From: Ancylothrix sp. D3o | GTDB lineage: Bacteria > Cyanobacteriota > Cyanobacteriia > Cyanobacteriales > Oscillatoriaceae | DNA: 64,000 nt | Assembly: GCF_025370775.1 (NCBI RefSeq) | Contig: NZ_JAMXEX010000010.1 | Location: 5,131-69,130 of the forward strand | Direction of reading: 5' to 3' | Shown: positions 28,308 through 37,340 of the stretch, piece by piece | Layout: each line of letters starts with the position of its first letter | How positions within the stretch are numbered: the first letter of the stretch is position 1 | Translations under genes and position numbers: made by a program | Notes under the pieces: generated by a model | What the model was told of the DNA's origin: nothing | Databases searched by the model: none | What the model saw: the letters and a program-made list of their open reading frames with translations, nothing else

Positions 28308-30413
28308 ATGATGGCGAAGCGCAAACCCTTTAAAGCAGCCAAAACGCATTTTTTTGCGTCTCGGTACTTCAGTGTGAGCATCATTGTCTGCGCCGGCGTT
28401 GTCAGCACAGTGATAGCATTTTTGAGTGCTCGTTATTGGCAAACAACAAGACTAAACACTCAACTGCAAAAACAAGTTGACGAAGTGGTAAGATCCCTGC
28501 AAAAAAACACCGACAGCAATTTTGAGCCTCTGCTGGCGGTGAATGATTTTTACAGCGCCTCTACAGCAGAAGTTTCTAGGCAAGAATTCAGCGACTTAGC
28601 TAAGAGACTTTTATTGCGTCATCCCAGTATTGAACTGTTAGCCTGGACACCACGCATCCCCAACCCTGCTAGACAGGCATTTGAAACTGCCATCCGAAAT
28701 GAAGGCTATAAGAACTATCAAATTTATGAACAACAGACGCAAGGAACAATGGTGCGCTCCTCGGTACGCTCTGAATATTTTCCGATCAGTTATATTGAAC
28801 CTTTTAATCAGTATGAATTAGCCTTTGGTTTTGATTTGGGCAGTGAAGAAAAACGACGCTCTACCCTAGAAATAGCCCGTGATCGGGGAACTTTAGCAAC
28901 GACAGGCCGGCTGGGATTTTCTAACAATAAAGCTGGTTTTTTGCTGGTGATGCCGGTTTATCAAAACAACCAGTCTTTGAATACTTTAGAAGCTCGCCGC
29001 ACTAATTTAAAAGGCTTTGCGGTAGGGTTATTTCTTTTTCCCAATTTTATTAAAAGCGTTTTGGGAAATGTAGATGCTAAGAATATTAATTTGGTGTTTT
29101 ATGATGAAACAGTCGGCTCACAAGAGCGGTTTCTGGCTTTTTATGATTCCGAGTCTGGTAAAGTTTTAACAGAAAGCGACCAAGAAATAACTACGAGTTC
29201 TTACAGAGAATGGCTCTGTCAAAAAGATACTTGTCTCCGCCAGTTTAAGGTAGGCAATCGGCTGTGGTCGGTAGAGTTTCTCCCCACCGAGCAATACTTT
29301 GGGGAAAGTACACTTTGGCTGTCTTGGGTGTTTTTAGTCGGCGGTTTATCCCTCACCGCTTCGTTAGCCGTCTATGCGTTGAGATACGAACAGCACTCTC
29401 GGAGAATTGAGCAATTAGTAAAAGAACTCAGCCAAGCTAATTTTGAAATTCGCTCACTCAGTCGCATCAGTGACGCACTGCAAGCTTGTCTGAGTTTAGA
29501 AGAAGCTTATTCTGTTATTCCCCGCTTAGTGCAGAAATTATTTCCCCTCCACTCCGGCATTATTTATACAATTTCTGCTTCGGGAAATATCGTAGAAGCT
29601 GCGACAACTTGGGGCAATAATTTAGCCAGTCAATTGGTATTTAGTCCTAATGATTGTTGGGGAATTCGCTGTGGCCGGCCACATTTATTTGAAAATACTT
29701 ACAGCGGTTTAGCCTGCTCTCATTTTACCCAACCTCTAGCCGAAGAATGTTATTGTGTTCCTATGATGGCTCAAGGTGAAACCCTTGGTTTGTTTTATTT
29801 GCAAGCACCAGAAAGAGGAAAATTTACCGAAGCAAAACAACAGCTTGCCCTTACGGTGGCTGAACATATTGCTCTAGCTTTGGCTAATTTACGTCTGCGG
29901 GAAACCCTGAAAAATCAAAGTATCCGCGATCCTTTGACGGGTTTATTTAATCGTCGTTATTTAGAAGAATCTCTGGAACGGGAATTGCTAAGGGCTGAAC
30001 GACAAAAGCATTCTGTCGGTGTGATTATGATTGATATTGACCATTTTAAAAAATTAAATGATACCTATGGTCACGAAGCCGGGGATATCGTACTCCAAGA
30101 GTTAGCCGTGTTTTTGCAGGGTTCAATTCGCGCTTCGGATATTGCTTGCCGGTATGGCGGAGAAGAATTTACCCTGATTTTGCCAGAAGCGACTATGGAA
30201 GTGACTAAACAACGGGCTGAACAATTACGCGAGGGAGCGAAGCATTTGCACGTTCACTACCGCAGACAGCCTATAGGCAGGATTACTTTATCTTTGGGGG
30301 TTGCATCTTTTCCCGCTCAGGCTTCTAGCGCCAGCGCGGTTTTGAGAGCCGCTGATGAGGCTTTATACAAAGCAAAAAGTGCTGGACGAGATCGTGTACA
30401 AATTGCTTCTTAA
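28308..30413 (+). CDS. Diguanylate cyclase with CHASE, GAF and GGDEF domains
   Basis: The ATG at 28308 has AGG about 9 bases upstream and gives 701 residues; a GTG 63 bases earlier is possible. Order: transmembrane helix (about 15-38), periplasmic CHASE domain (about 65-290, LLAWTPRIPNPARQAFE, SYIEPFNQYELAFGFDLG), transmembrane helix (about 345-368), GAF (about 385-545) and GGDEF (about 550-700). The active site is GGEEF at 617-621, with an intact inhibitory RxxD site just before it (RASDIACRYGG). It should make c-di-GMP in response to a small external ligand. The GAF-GGDEF tail is very similar to those at 30635 and 35727. Confidence 0.92.
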   Translation: MMAKRKPFKAAKTHFFASRYFSVSIIVCAGVVSTVIAFLSARYWQTTRLNTQLQKQVDEVVRSLQKNTDSNFEPLLAVNDFYSASTAEVSRQEFSDLAKRLLLRHPSIELLAWTPRIPNPARQAFETAIRNEGYKNYQIYEQQTQGTMVRSSVRSEYFPISYIEPFNQYELAFGFDLGSEEKRRSTLEIARDRGTLATTGRLGFSNNKAGFLLVMPVYQNNQSLNTLEARRTNLKGFAVGLFLFPNFIKSVLGNVDAKNINLVFYDETVGSQERFLAFYDSESGKVLTESDQEITTSSYREWLCQKDTCLRQFKVGNRLWSVEFLPTEQYFGESTLWLSWVFLVGGLSLTASLAVYALRYEQHSRRIEQLVKELSQANFEIRSLSRISDALQACLSLEEAYSVIPRLVQKLFPLHSGIIYTISASGNIVEAATTWGNNLASQLVFSPNDCWGIRCGRPHLFENTYSGLACSHFTQPLAEECYCVPMMAQGETLGLFYLQAPERGKFTEAKQQLALTVAEHIALALANLRLRETLKNQSIRDPLTGLFNRRYLEESLERELLRAERQKHSVGVIMIDIDHFKKLNDTYGHEAGDIVLQELAVFLQGSIRASDIACRYGGEEFTLILPEATMEVTKQRAEQLREGAKHLHVHYRRQPIGRITLSLGVASFPAQASSASAVLRAADEALYKAKSAGRDRVQIAS

Positions 30414-30634
30414 AAACGCTTAGAGGCTTGTTTTAAAGATATAATAGGTATCGTAGATTATATCCCTGACAATTTAAATGATTTATTATTAAGAATTTTT
30501 TTATATTTTGAGTTGCAGCAAGGGGTGAGTAAAAATTAGTAGCGGGGTTTTGGGTTGCTGCCTTTGAAGATGCAAATAACCTCCCCATTATAGATCGGCT
30601 CTGCGTTTATCGTGGCTGGTGAATCTGGTTAATT

Positions 30635-33600
30635 ATGAAGCAACAAAGCGTTTTGAGGGGTTTGGCAATTGTTGGGGGGATGGCAAGGCGCCCGTGGTTT
30701 GTTTGGCGTGTACTTCCTTTGGTGGTGGGGGTGGGAGTTTTAAGTGCGTCGGTGGGTTTGGGGCGAGCAATAAAGCTACGCGAAGCTATTCAAATTCAAC
30801 AGACAACTTCAACTGAAGTGGCGGTGCTGGCAAGCGAACTGCACCAGGAAATGCAGCAGCGAATTTTGGCTCTGGTGCGGCTGGCGCAACGCGGGGAAAA
30901 AGCACCGAAGTATTTCCAAGAAAATTGGCAAGCGGATGCACAGCTTTATCTCGAACACTTTGAAGGTTACGATTCGATTTGGCTTGTTGATTCTTCTTTT
31001 AAGATTCGCTCTGGGATGCCGGTAAATCGCCCGGAAGCGGCTACAAATTTAAAACATTTGTTGAAACAAAACGGTGCAGAATGTTTGAAGGCTCGGTCGG
31101 GAGAGGCTAAAATTTCTCCTACTATGAATAAGGAGGGTAAAGGCCCACAATTCTTTGTTTGCGTTCCAATTATTAAAGCCCAGAATTTAACTGGTTTTGT
31201 TGTCGGGGTTTTTAAGGCTAAAGAGGTTTTTAAGGACATTTTACATCCAAAAATTGCCGGCAATTATGCCCAAATTATTTATGAGGGCAACAAAGAGATT
31301 TATCGTCAAAATGTACTGGAAAAATCCAAAAATTCTGATTTTATTAAAAGCGCAAGAATTGAATTTGAGGCGCTGGATTGGCGTTTAGAAGTATGGCCGA
31401 ATCAGAAACTATTAAGTGAACAAAAAAGTCAGCTACCCCTCGTAGTATGGGGAGCCGGCACTTTTCTGAGTTTGATGGCAGGAGGGATGGTTCACTTAGC
31501 ACAAAAATCGAAATTTCGCGCCTGGGAAGTTGAAGAGATTAATCAACAGTTGCAACACGAAATTTTTCAGAGACATCAAGTAGAAAAGTTTCTGCGCGAA
31601 CAAGAATCGATGCTAAGAAGTTTTTATGATAGCGCTCCGATGATGATGGGAGTGGTAGAAATAGTTGGGGAAGATATTTTACATATTTCTGATAATGCCA
31701 CCACAGCCGATTTTTTTGGCACGACAACTGAAGCAATGCACTTGAAATTAGCAAGCGAAATGGGAGTTTCTGAGGAAAATAGACAAAAATGGGTGAGTTA
31801 CTATCTGGAAAGTGAAAGAAAATCCGCGCCGGTGCGCTTTGAATATTTCCACGATACTGAGGCCGGTCGGCGCTGGCTGTCGGTGACGGTTTGCCCTATT
31901 TTTAGAGAAGCGGATAGCCATGCCCAGTTTTCTTATATCGTCGAAGATGTGACAGAGCGAGTCCAAATGGAGGAGGCAATTAAAGCCAGTCAAAGTCGGT
32001 TATCGCTGATTTATAACACGGTTTCTGATTTAATTTTTTTGATGAAAGTTGAAGAAAATAATATTTATGAATGCGTTTCCGTCAATAAGGCTTATTTAGA
32101 AGCTACTGGATTAAAAGAAGAGGATTTGATAGGCAAAAAAATAGAAGAAATTGCCGGCGAAGGAGCAGTAAATTTTGTTTTAAGTAAATATCAGGAAGCG
32201 GTGCGTCAAGCTGTGCCTTTGCAATATGAAGAAACTGCGGATGTGCCAAAAGGATACTTAATTTTTGAAACTACGCTGACTCCCATTTTCAACGAGGCGG
32301 GAATTTGCACGCACCTACTGGGAGCAAGTCACGATATCACGCGCCGGAAATTAGTAGAAGAAAAACTTCGTTTCAGTGAAGATCGCTGGCAATTAGCATT
32401 ACGGGGAAATAATGATGGAATTTGGGATTGGAATATCGAAAACAATGAAACTTTTTTCTCGGTTCGCTGGAAAGAAATGTTGGGTTATGAAGATAAGGAA
32501 ATTCCAAATCAGTTGGACGAATGGGCAAAACGAGTGCACCCCGAAGACATTGCTCCTGTCAAGAAGTTACTAGAGGAACATTTTGCGAAAAAAACTCCTT
32601 TTTATATTTCTGAACACCGAATTTTATGCAAGGATGGTAGTTATAAATGGATTCTTGACCGAGGACAAGCTGTTTGGAATCAACAAGGTAATCCTGTTAG
32701 GATGGTTGGCTCTCATACGGATATTACCGACCGCAAACGCACCGAAGAATCTTTGAAACTCAGCGAAGAAAGATATCGCCGGTTGGTGGATCTTTGCCCC
32801 GATGGGATTTATGTTGCTCAAAAAGAAATTATTAAATTTGTCAATAGTGCGGCGGTGAATATTTTAGGCTGTGTAAGTGAGAAAGATTTGGTGGGGAAAT
32901 CTATTTTTAATTTTATTCATCCAGACTATCGCCTCATTGCCCAACAAAGGCTGCATAAACTAGAGGAATTACAGCAAGATACGCCCTTATTATTACAAAA
33001 ATATCTCCGCTTAGATGGCAAAACAGTTGATGTGGAGGTGGCTGCAACTTCCATTGAAATTAATGGAGAATTAGCGTGTTTGGTGGTGTTAAGGGATATT
33101 ACCGAGCGTCAGGAGACGATGATGGCTTTGCGCGAAAGTGAACGGTTTATTCAACGTCTTGCTGATTCGACGCCAAATATTTTGTATTTGTATGATATTC
33201 AAGAGAACAGGAATCTTTATATTAATCGGGAAGTGCTGGGGAGTTTGGGTTATACTCCCGAAGAAGTTAAACAGATGAATGGGGTGTTTATGGATCACTT
33301 GATGCACCCAGAAGATTTGCAAAAACTTCCTGATTATTTTAAACATTTTTTCGCCGCGAGGGAAGGAGAGATTTTTGAGTTTGAATATCGGCTTCAGCAT
33401 AAAAGTGGTGAATGGCGCCGATTCTTGAGCCGGGATACGGTGTTTACAAAAACAGCCGATGGTAAAGCAAAGGAAATTTTAGGAACGGCTACCGATATTA
33501 CAGATCGCAAGGAAGTTGAAGAAAAATGGCTGCAACTCAATCACCAGCTTACCAATTGGGTGAATGAATTGGAAGATCGCAACGAGGAAATTACGCTACT

Positions 33601-34555
33601 TAGTCATACCAGTGATTTACTGCAAGCTTGTTTGACTTTGGAAGAAGCTTTTGCGGTGATTACACAAATGATGCCGGTGTTATTTCCTAATAGTAGCGGC
33701 GGGATTTTTAAGATTAGTGAATCGAGAAATTTGGTAGAAGCAAAGACGCTTTGGGGAAACGCTGAAACAACGCATAAAATTTTTGCGCCCCATGATTGTA
33801 TGGCATTGCGGCGGGGTCAGCCTCATTTGGTGGAAGACCCCCAGAAAAATTTTGTCTGCAAACATTTGGTGCAACCGGCACCGCAGGCAAGTTTTTGTAT
33901 TCCGATGATGGCTGCCGGTGAAGCAACAGGAGTGTTTTATTTTAGTTATCAAGACAAGGGGCAATTAACAAAAGCAAAACAGCAGCTTGCTGTGACAGTA
34001 GCGCGGCAAGTTAGTATGGCGCTGGCGAATTTACAATTACACGAAACTTTGCAAAATCAAAGTATCCGAGATCCCTTGACCGGCTTGTTTAACCGCCGTT
34101 ACTTAGAAGAATCTTTAGACCGAGAAATTCACCGGGCAATTCGCTCTGGTCAGCCCCTCAGTGTAATTATGCTTGATGTTGATCATTTCAAACAATTTAA
34201 TGACTCTTTTGGTCACGATGCCGGCGATGCCGTGTTGCGAGAGTTGGGCATATTTTTGCAGTCCTCAATTCGCTCTACCGATATTGCTTGCCGGTATGGG
34301 GGGGAAGAATTTACGCTAATTTTCCCAGAGTCTTGTCTGGAGTCTACGCGCGAGCGAGCCGAAGATTTGCGTATAGGTGTAAAAAACCTTCAGGTACAGC
34401 ACCGGCGTCAGTTCCTAGAGCGCATTTCTTTATCTTTAGGGGTGGCTTGTTTCCCCACTCACGGTACTCATGGCGAGTTGTTGATTCGCTCTGCCGATGC
34501 CGCACTTTATCGAGCCAAAAAACAAGGGCGCGATTGTACGGTTACGGCGTCTTGA
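30635..34555 (+). CDS. Diguanylate cyclase with extracytoplasmic sensor, five PAS modules, GAF and GGDEF
   Basis: 1306 residues. A transmembrane helix (about 20-45), an extracytoplasmic sensory region (about 50-265, Cache/CHASE-like but not firmly assigned) and a second helix (about 268-288) precede roughly five PAS/PAC modules. Their starts are near 328, 450, 580, 710 and 830, each ending in a DITxRK-type PAC boundary; the third (LRGNNDGIWDWNIENNETFF) is PAS_3-like. A GAF domain (about 985-1130) and a GGDEF domain follow, with GGEEF at 1222-1226 and an RxxD inhibitory site (RSTDIACRYGG). It starts 220 bases after the first cyclase gene on the same strand. Likely integrates several redox or ligand cues into c-di-GMP output. 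Confidence 0.9.
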   Translation: MKQQSVLRGLAIVGGMARRPWFVWRVLPLVVGVGVLSASVGLGRAIKLREAIQIQQTTSTEVAVLASELHQEMQQRILALVRLAQRGEKAPKYFQENWQADAQLYLEHFEGYDSIWLVDSSFKIRSGMPVNRPEAATNLKHLLKQNGAECLKARSGEAKISPTMNKEGKGPQFFVCVPIIKAQNLTGFVVGVFKAKEVFKDILHPKIAGNYAQIIYEGNKEIYRQNVLEKSKNSDFIKSARIEFEALDWRLEVWPNQKLLSEQKSQLPLVVWGAGTFLSLMAGGMVHLAQKSKFRAWEVEEINQQLQHEIFQRHQVEKFLREQESMLRSFYDSAPMMMGVVEIVGEDILHISDNATTADFFGTTTEAMHLKLASEMGVSEENRQKWVSYYLESERKSAPVRFEYFHDTEAGRRWLSVTVCPIFREADSHAQFSYIVEDVTERVQMEEAIKASQSRLSLIYNTVSDLIFLMKVEENNIYECVSVNKAYLEATGLKEEDLIGKKIEEIAGEGAVNFVLSKYQEAVRQAVPLQYEETADVPKGYLIFETTLTPIFNEAGICTHLLGASHDITRRKLVEEKLRFSEDRWQLALRGNNDGIWDWNIENNETFFSVRWKEMLGYEDKEIPNQLDEWAKRVHPEDIAPVKKLLEEHFAKKTPFYISEHRILCKDGSYKWILDRGQAVWNQQGNPVRMVGSHTDITDRKRTEESLKLSEERYRRLVDLCPDGIYVAQKEIIKFVNSAAVNILGCVSEKDLVGKSIFNFIHPDYRLIAQQRLHKLEELQQDTPLLLQKYLRLDGKTVDVEVAATSIEINGELACLVVLRDITERQETMMALRESERFIQRLADSTPNILYLYDIQENRNLYINREVLGSLGYTPEEVKQMNGVFMDHLMHPEDLQKLPDYFKHFFAAREGEIFEFEYRLQHKSGEWRRFLSRDTVFTKTADGKAKEILGTATDITDRKEVEEKWLQLNHQLTNWVNELEDRNEEITLLSHTSDLLQACLTLEEAFAVITQMMPVLFPNSSGGIFKISESRNLVEAKTLWGNAETTHKIFAPHDCMALRRGQPHLVEDPQKNFVCKHLVQPAPQASFCIPMMAAGEATGVFYFSYQDKGQLTKAKQQLAVTVARQVSMALANLQLHETLQNQSIRDPLTGLFNRRYLEESLDREIHRAIRSGQPLSVIMLDVDHFKQFNDSFGHDAGDAVLRELGIFLQSSIRSTDIACRYGGEEFTLIFPESCLESTRERAEDLRIGVKNLQVQHRRQFLERISLSLGVACFPTHGTHGELLIRSADAALYRAKKQGRDCTVTAS

Positions 34556-34747
34556 TTGCCTGTTACGGATTCGTGAATTTGTTGGCCAATCAAACAAGGC
34601 TAAAACTCTCGCTCAAAAAACTTCGCGCCAGCAGCCTGTGCCTTGGTTGCGAAAAGCGAGTTGCAATTAGCATTTATGATTGTTAGCAAGATAGGTCATG
34701 CTGAGCAAGTGGCCCAGCCTAGAAAAACGTTACTCACAGAAAAAACA

Positions 34748-35122
34748 ATGGCTTTAATTTTAATTGTGGATGATGCGCTGATTACACGAACGGTGATCCG
34801 CAAAATCGTCCAAGGGCAAGGCTATACAACCTTAGAGGCAGATAACGGTCGAAAAGCGGTAGATATGGCGCTTCTTCACCAACCCGATTGTATTTTGCTC
34901 GATTTATTACTGCCCGAACTCAATGGCTGGCAAGTTATTGAGGCGTTGAATGAGAAAGGCTCGAAAATTCCCGTGATCTTTATTACTGCTGACACTCAAG
35001 ACACTACCCGCGATAAGTGTCTGGGTTTGGGTGCGCTGGCGGTTGTCAATAAGCCTCCAAAACTATCAGAACTTCAGCAGGTTATTCAAAAAGCCCTGGC
35101 TTTAAACAAGGAGGCAAACTGA
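34748..35122 (+). CDS. Stand-alone CheY-like response regulator
   Basis: The ATG at 34748 (MALILIVDDAL) gives 124 residues, a receiver domain with no output domain; longer upstream frames add no receiver sequence. All key residues are present: acidic pocket Asp8-Asp9, phospho-acceptor Asp52 (ILLDLLLPELNGW), Thr80 (FITAD) and Lys102 (VNKPP). The TGA stop overlaps the next ATG (TGATG), and the following CheC-type gene overlaps the cyclase gene after it, so the three form one operon. It probably acts as the phosphorylated partner of the CheC-like protein or a regulator of the cyclase. No histidine kinase gene is adjacent. Confidence 0.9.
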   Translation: MALILIVDDALITRTVIRKIVQGQGYTTLEADNGRKAVDMALLHQPDCILLDLLLPELNGWQVIEALNEKGSKIPVIFITADTQDTTRDKCLGLGALAVVNKPPKLSELQQVIQKALALNKEAN

Positions 35123-35730
35123 TGAATTTAACAGCCTATGAAGTCGATGCTCTCGCAGAAGTGGTTAATATGGGAGTTGGTAGGGCTGCGAGTGTTTTGA
35201 ATGAAGTTATAAACTCTCACATTTGCTTGCAGATTCCCTATATTACCATTCTCTCTCCGACTGAGGCGGTTGAGGCACTTTCGCAACGGTTGGGAGAAGA
35301 GTATCTTTCTGCTGTGCGGCTTGGTTTCACCGGCACCTTAAGCGGCAATGCTCAACTGATTTTTCCGACAGATAGCGCCTCTAAACTTGTTGCGGCTATT
35401 ATGAATGAAGATTTGGGCAACGATGACCTCGATTCTCTCAAAATAGGAGCAATCACTGAGGTAGGTAATATTTTTATTAGCGGGGTGATGGGGGCAATAA
35501 GTAATCTACTCAAACAAGATTTTAATTATTCTTTGCCTGCCTATCTTGAGGGAATTGTGCCACAGCTTTTAAATGAAAAGGGCTATGACTCTCAAGCCAC
35601 AATTTTGTTAGCTCAAGCTCGTTTTACTGTTGAACAGCTACAAATTGAAGGCGACATTGTTTTAATTTTTAAGGTAGGCTCTTTTGAAGCGTTGCTTTTA
35701 GCCATAAAACAGGTGTATGGGGAGGCATGA
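35122..35730 (+). CDS. cheC: CheC-type CheY-P phosphatase
   Basis: 202 residues. Both active-site helices of the CheC family are intact: ALAEVVNMGVGRAASVL (Glu13, Asn16) and AITEVGNIFISGVMGAIS (Glu113, Asn116). CheC proteins dephosphorylate phosphorylated receivers, so the receiver encoded by the overlapping upstream gene is the obvious target. No CheD, CheA or chemoreceptor gene is in the window. The gene overlaps its neighbours at both ends (one base upstream, ATGA downstream), implying balanced, coupled translation. It may reset a signal that controls the adjacent diguanylate cyclase; that link is inference. Confidence 0.88.
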   Translation: MNLTAYEVDALAEVVNMGVGRAASVLNEVINSHICLQIPYITILSPTEAVEALSQRLGEEYLSAVRLGFTGTLSGNAQLIFPTDSASKLVAAIMNEDLGNDDLDSLKIGAITEVGNIFISGVMGAISNLLKQDFNYSLPAYLEGIVPQLLNEKGYDSQATILLAQARFTVEQLQIEGDIVLIFKVGSFEALLLAIKQVYGEA

Positions 35731-37241
35731 ACGAGGAAATAAACACTGTTAACAATAAGTTAGAAATTCTCGATCAAATACCTGTAGGCGCTTGTGTTCT
35801 GCGGGAAGATTTGAGCGTGGTTTTTTGGAATAAATGTTTGGAAGAATGGACGAAAATCAGCAAAAACCAAATTATAGGAAGCAACATTTGTGAGCATTAT
35901 CCTCACTTGAATTCGCCGAAATATTTGAGCCGGTTGAAACAAGTTTTTGAAGGAGGCCCGCCAACAATTTTTTCGTCTCAGCTTCATAAACACATTATTC
36001 CATCTACTTTACCCAATGAAAAATTACGCATTCAGCATACTACCGTAACAGCGATCCGCCGGTTCAACGACAGCGGTTTTTATGCCCTTTTAATCATCGA
36101 AGATGTAACGGATCTAACAAACCGCATTCAAGATTATCGCAAAATGCGAGACCGGGCTTTGGCAGAAATTGAGGAACGCAAGCAGGCAGAACAAGATTTA
36201 TATGAAAAAACAAAAGAACTTGAACAACGCAATTTTGAACTAACTCGCCTAAGTCAAATGAGCGAATTATTACAAGCTTGTTTGACCGTTGAAGAAGCTT
36301 ATACCGTCGTTGCCAATGCCGCAGAATCTTTGTTTCCCAACTTAAGCGGCGGCCTTTTTCTGCTCAATCAAGAGAAAAAAATAGTGGAAGCTGTAGCAAG
36401 TTGGGGCAATCTCTTAATAACCAAAATGGTATTTCCAGCTAATCAATGTTGGGCTGTGCAGCGAGGAAAACCAATGGTTATTTTTAATACTGAACCTTGT
36501 GCGGTTTGCAGCCATTTTAACAAAACTTCGGCCCAATATTGCTGCATTCCTTTACTCGCCCAGGGAGAAATTTTAGGAATGTTATATTTGGTTTCCCACG
36601 CATCAGGCGTTTTAACCCAAGCTAAACAATTACTCGCTTTAACTGTTACAGAGCATATTTCCTTATCTTTAGCAAACTTAAAACTTCGAGAAACTTTACA
36701 AAATCAAAGTATTCGTGATCCCCTGACTGGCTTGTATAACCGGCGTTATATGGAAGAATTTTTAAGCCAAGAACTTCTCCGCGCCTTTCGAGCCAAAAAA
36801 CCCCTATCCATCATTATGCTCGATGTCGATAATTTCAAAATTTTTAACGATACTTTTGGCCACGAAGCCGGCGATTTAGTCCTGCAAGAATTAGGCATAT
36901 TTCTGAAAAAAAATATCCGGGGTTCCGATATTGCCTGCCGGTATGGCGGTGAAGAATTAACCTTAATTTTGCCCGATGCGCCTTTGGAAGTGGCGAGGCA
37001 GCGAGCAGAACATTTGCGCCAAAGCGTTAAGCATTTGAATGTCAAACAACGCGGTCAATTTTTAGGTTCAATTACCCTTTCTTTAGGTGTCGCCTGTTTT
37101 CCAGAACACGGCGCAAATTCTTCTGCTGTCTTGGGTTCAGCCGATGCAGCCCTTTATCGGGCCAAAAAAGAAGGCCGAGATAAAGTTGTTGTTTTTTCTG
37201 GAACCAATACCCCAATCCCCCCCCCTGGGATGCTAAAATAA
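35727..37241 (+). CDS. Diguanylate cyclase with PAS, GAF and GGDEF domains (soluble)
   Basis: 504 residues, no transmembrane segment. A PAS domain (about 10-130, LDQIPVGACVLREDLSVVFW) is followed by a short coiled coil (about 135-170), GAF (about 175-335) and GGDEF (about 345-495). The active-site motif is GGEEL (407-411), with Leu in place of the usual Phe, and the RxxD inhibitory site is intact (RGSDIACRYGG). The GAF-GGDEF half is closely similar to those of the two upstream cyclases, pointing to duplication. It is last in the receiver-cheC-cyclase operon (4-base overlap). A run of nine C residues lies near the 3' end (TPIPPPGMLK). Confidence 0.9.
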   Translation: MNEEINTVNNKLEILDQIPVGACVLREDLSVVFWNKCLEEWTKISKNQIIGSNICEHYPHLNSPKYLSRLKQVFEGGPPTIFSSQLHKHIIPSTLPNEKLRIQHTTVTAIRRFNDSGFYALLIIEDVTDLTNRIQDYRKMRDRALAEIEERKQAEQDLYEKTKELEQRNFELTRLSQMSELLQACLTVEEAYTVVANAAESLFPNLSGGLFLLNQEKKIVEAVASWGNLLITKMVFPANQCWAVQRGKPMVIFNTEPCAVCSHFNKTSAQYCCIPLLAQGEILGMLYLVSHASGVLTQAKQLLALTVTEHISLSLANLKLRETLQNQSIRDPLTGLYNRRYMEEFLSQELLRAFRAKKPLSIIMLDVDNFKIFNDTFGHEAGDLVLQELGIFLKKNIRGSDIACRYGGEELTLILPDAPLEVARQRAEHLRQSVKHLNVKQRGQFLGSITLSLGVACFPEHGANSSAVLGSADAALYRAKKEGRDKVVVFSGTNTPIPPPGMLK

Positions 37242-37340
37242 ATTCGACAGACACACTTTGCTGGCAACCTTTGAAGCCGGCACTCTGCCAAATACCCCTG
37301 GTTGTGTGTCTGGGCGATACACTTACTCGAGGATATTCAA

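Noticed and set aside
34643-34747. N-terminal extension of the receiver protein (35 residues before MALILIVDD)
   Set aside because: The receiver fold starts at the later ATG, and the extension has no domain features or ribosome site.
35727-37241. Degenerate (inactive) GGDEF because of GGEEL
   Set aside because: The two catalytic glycines and acidic residues are intact, and the final Phe is not itself catalytic; activity remains plausible.
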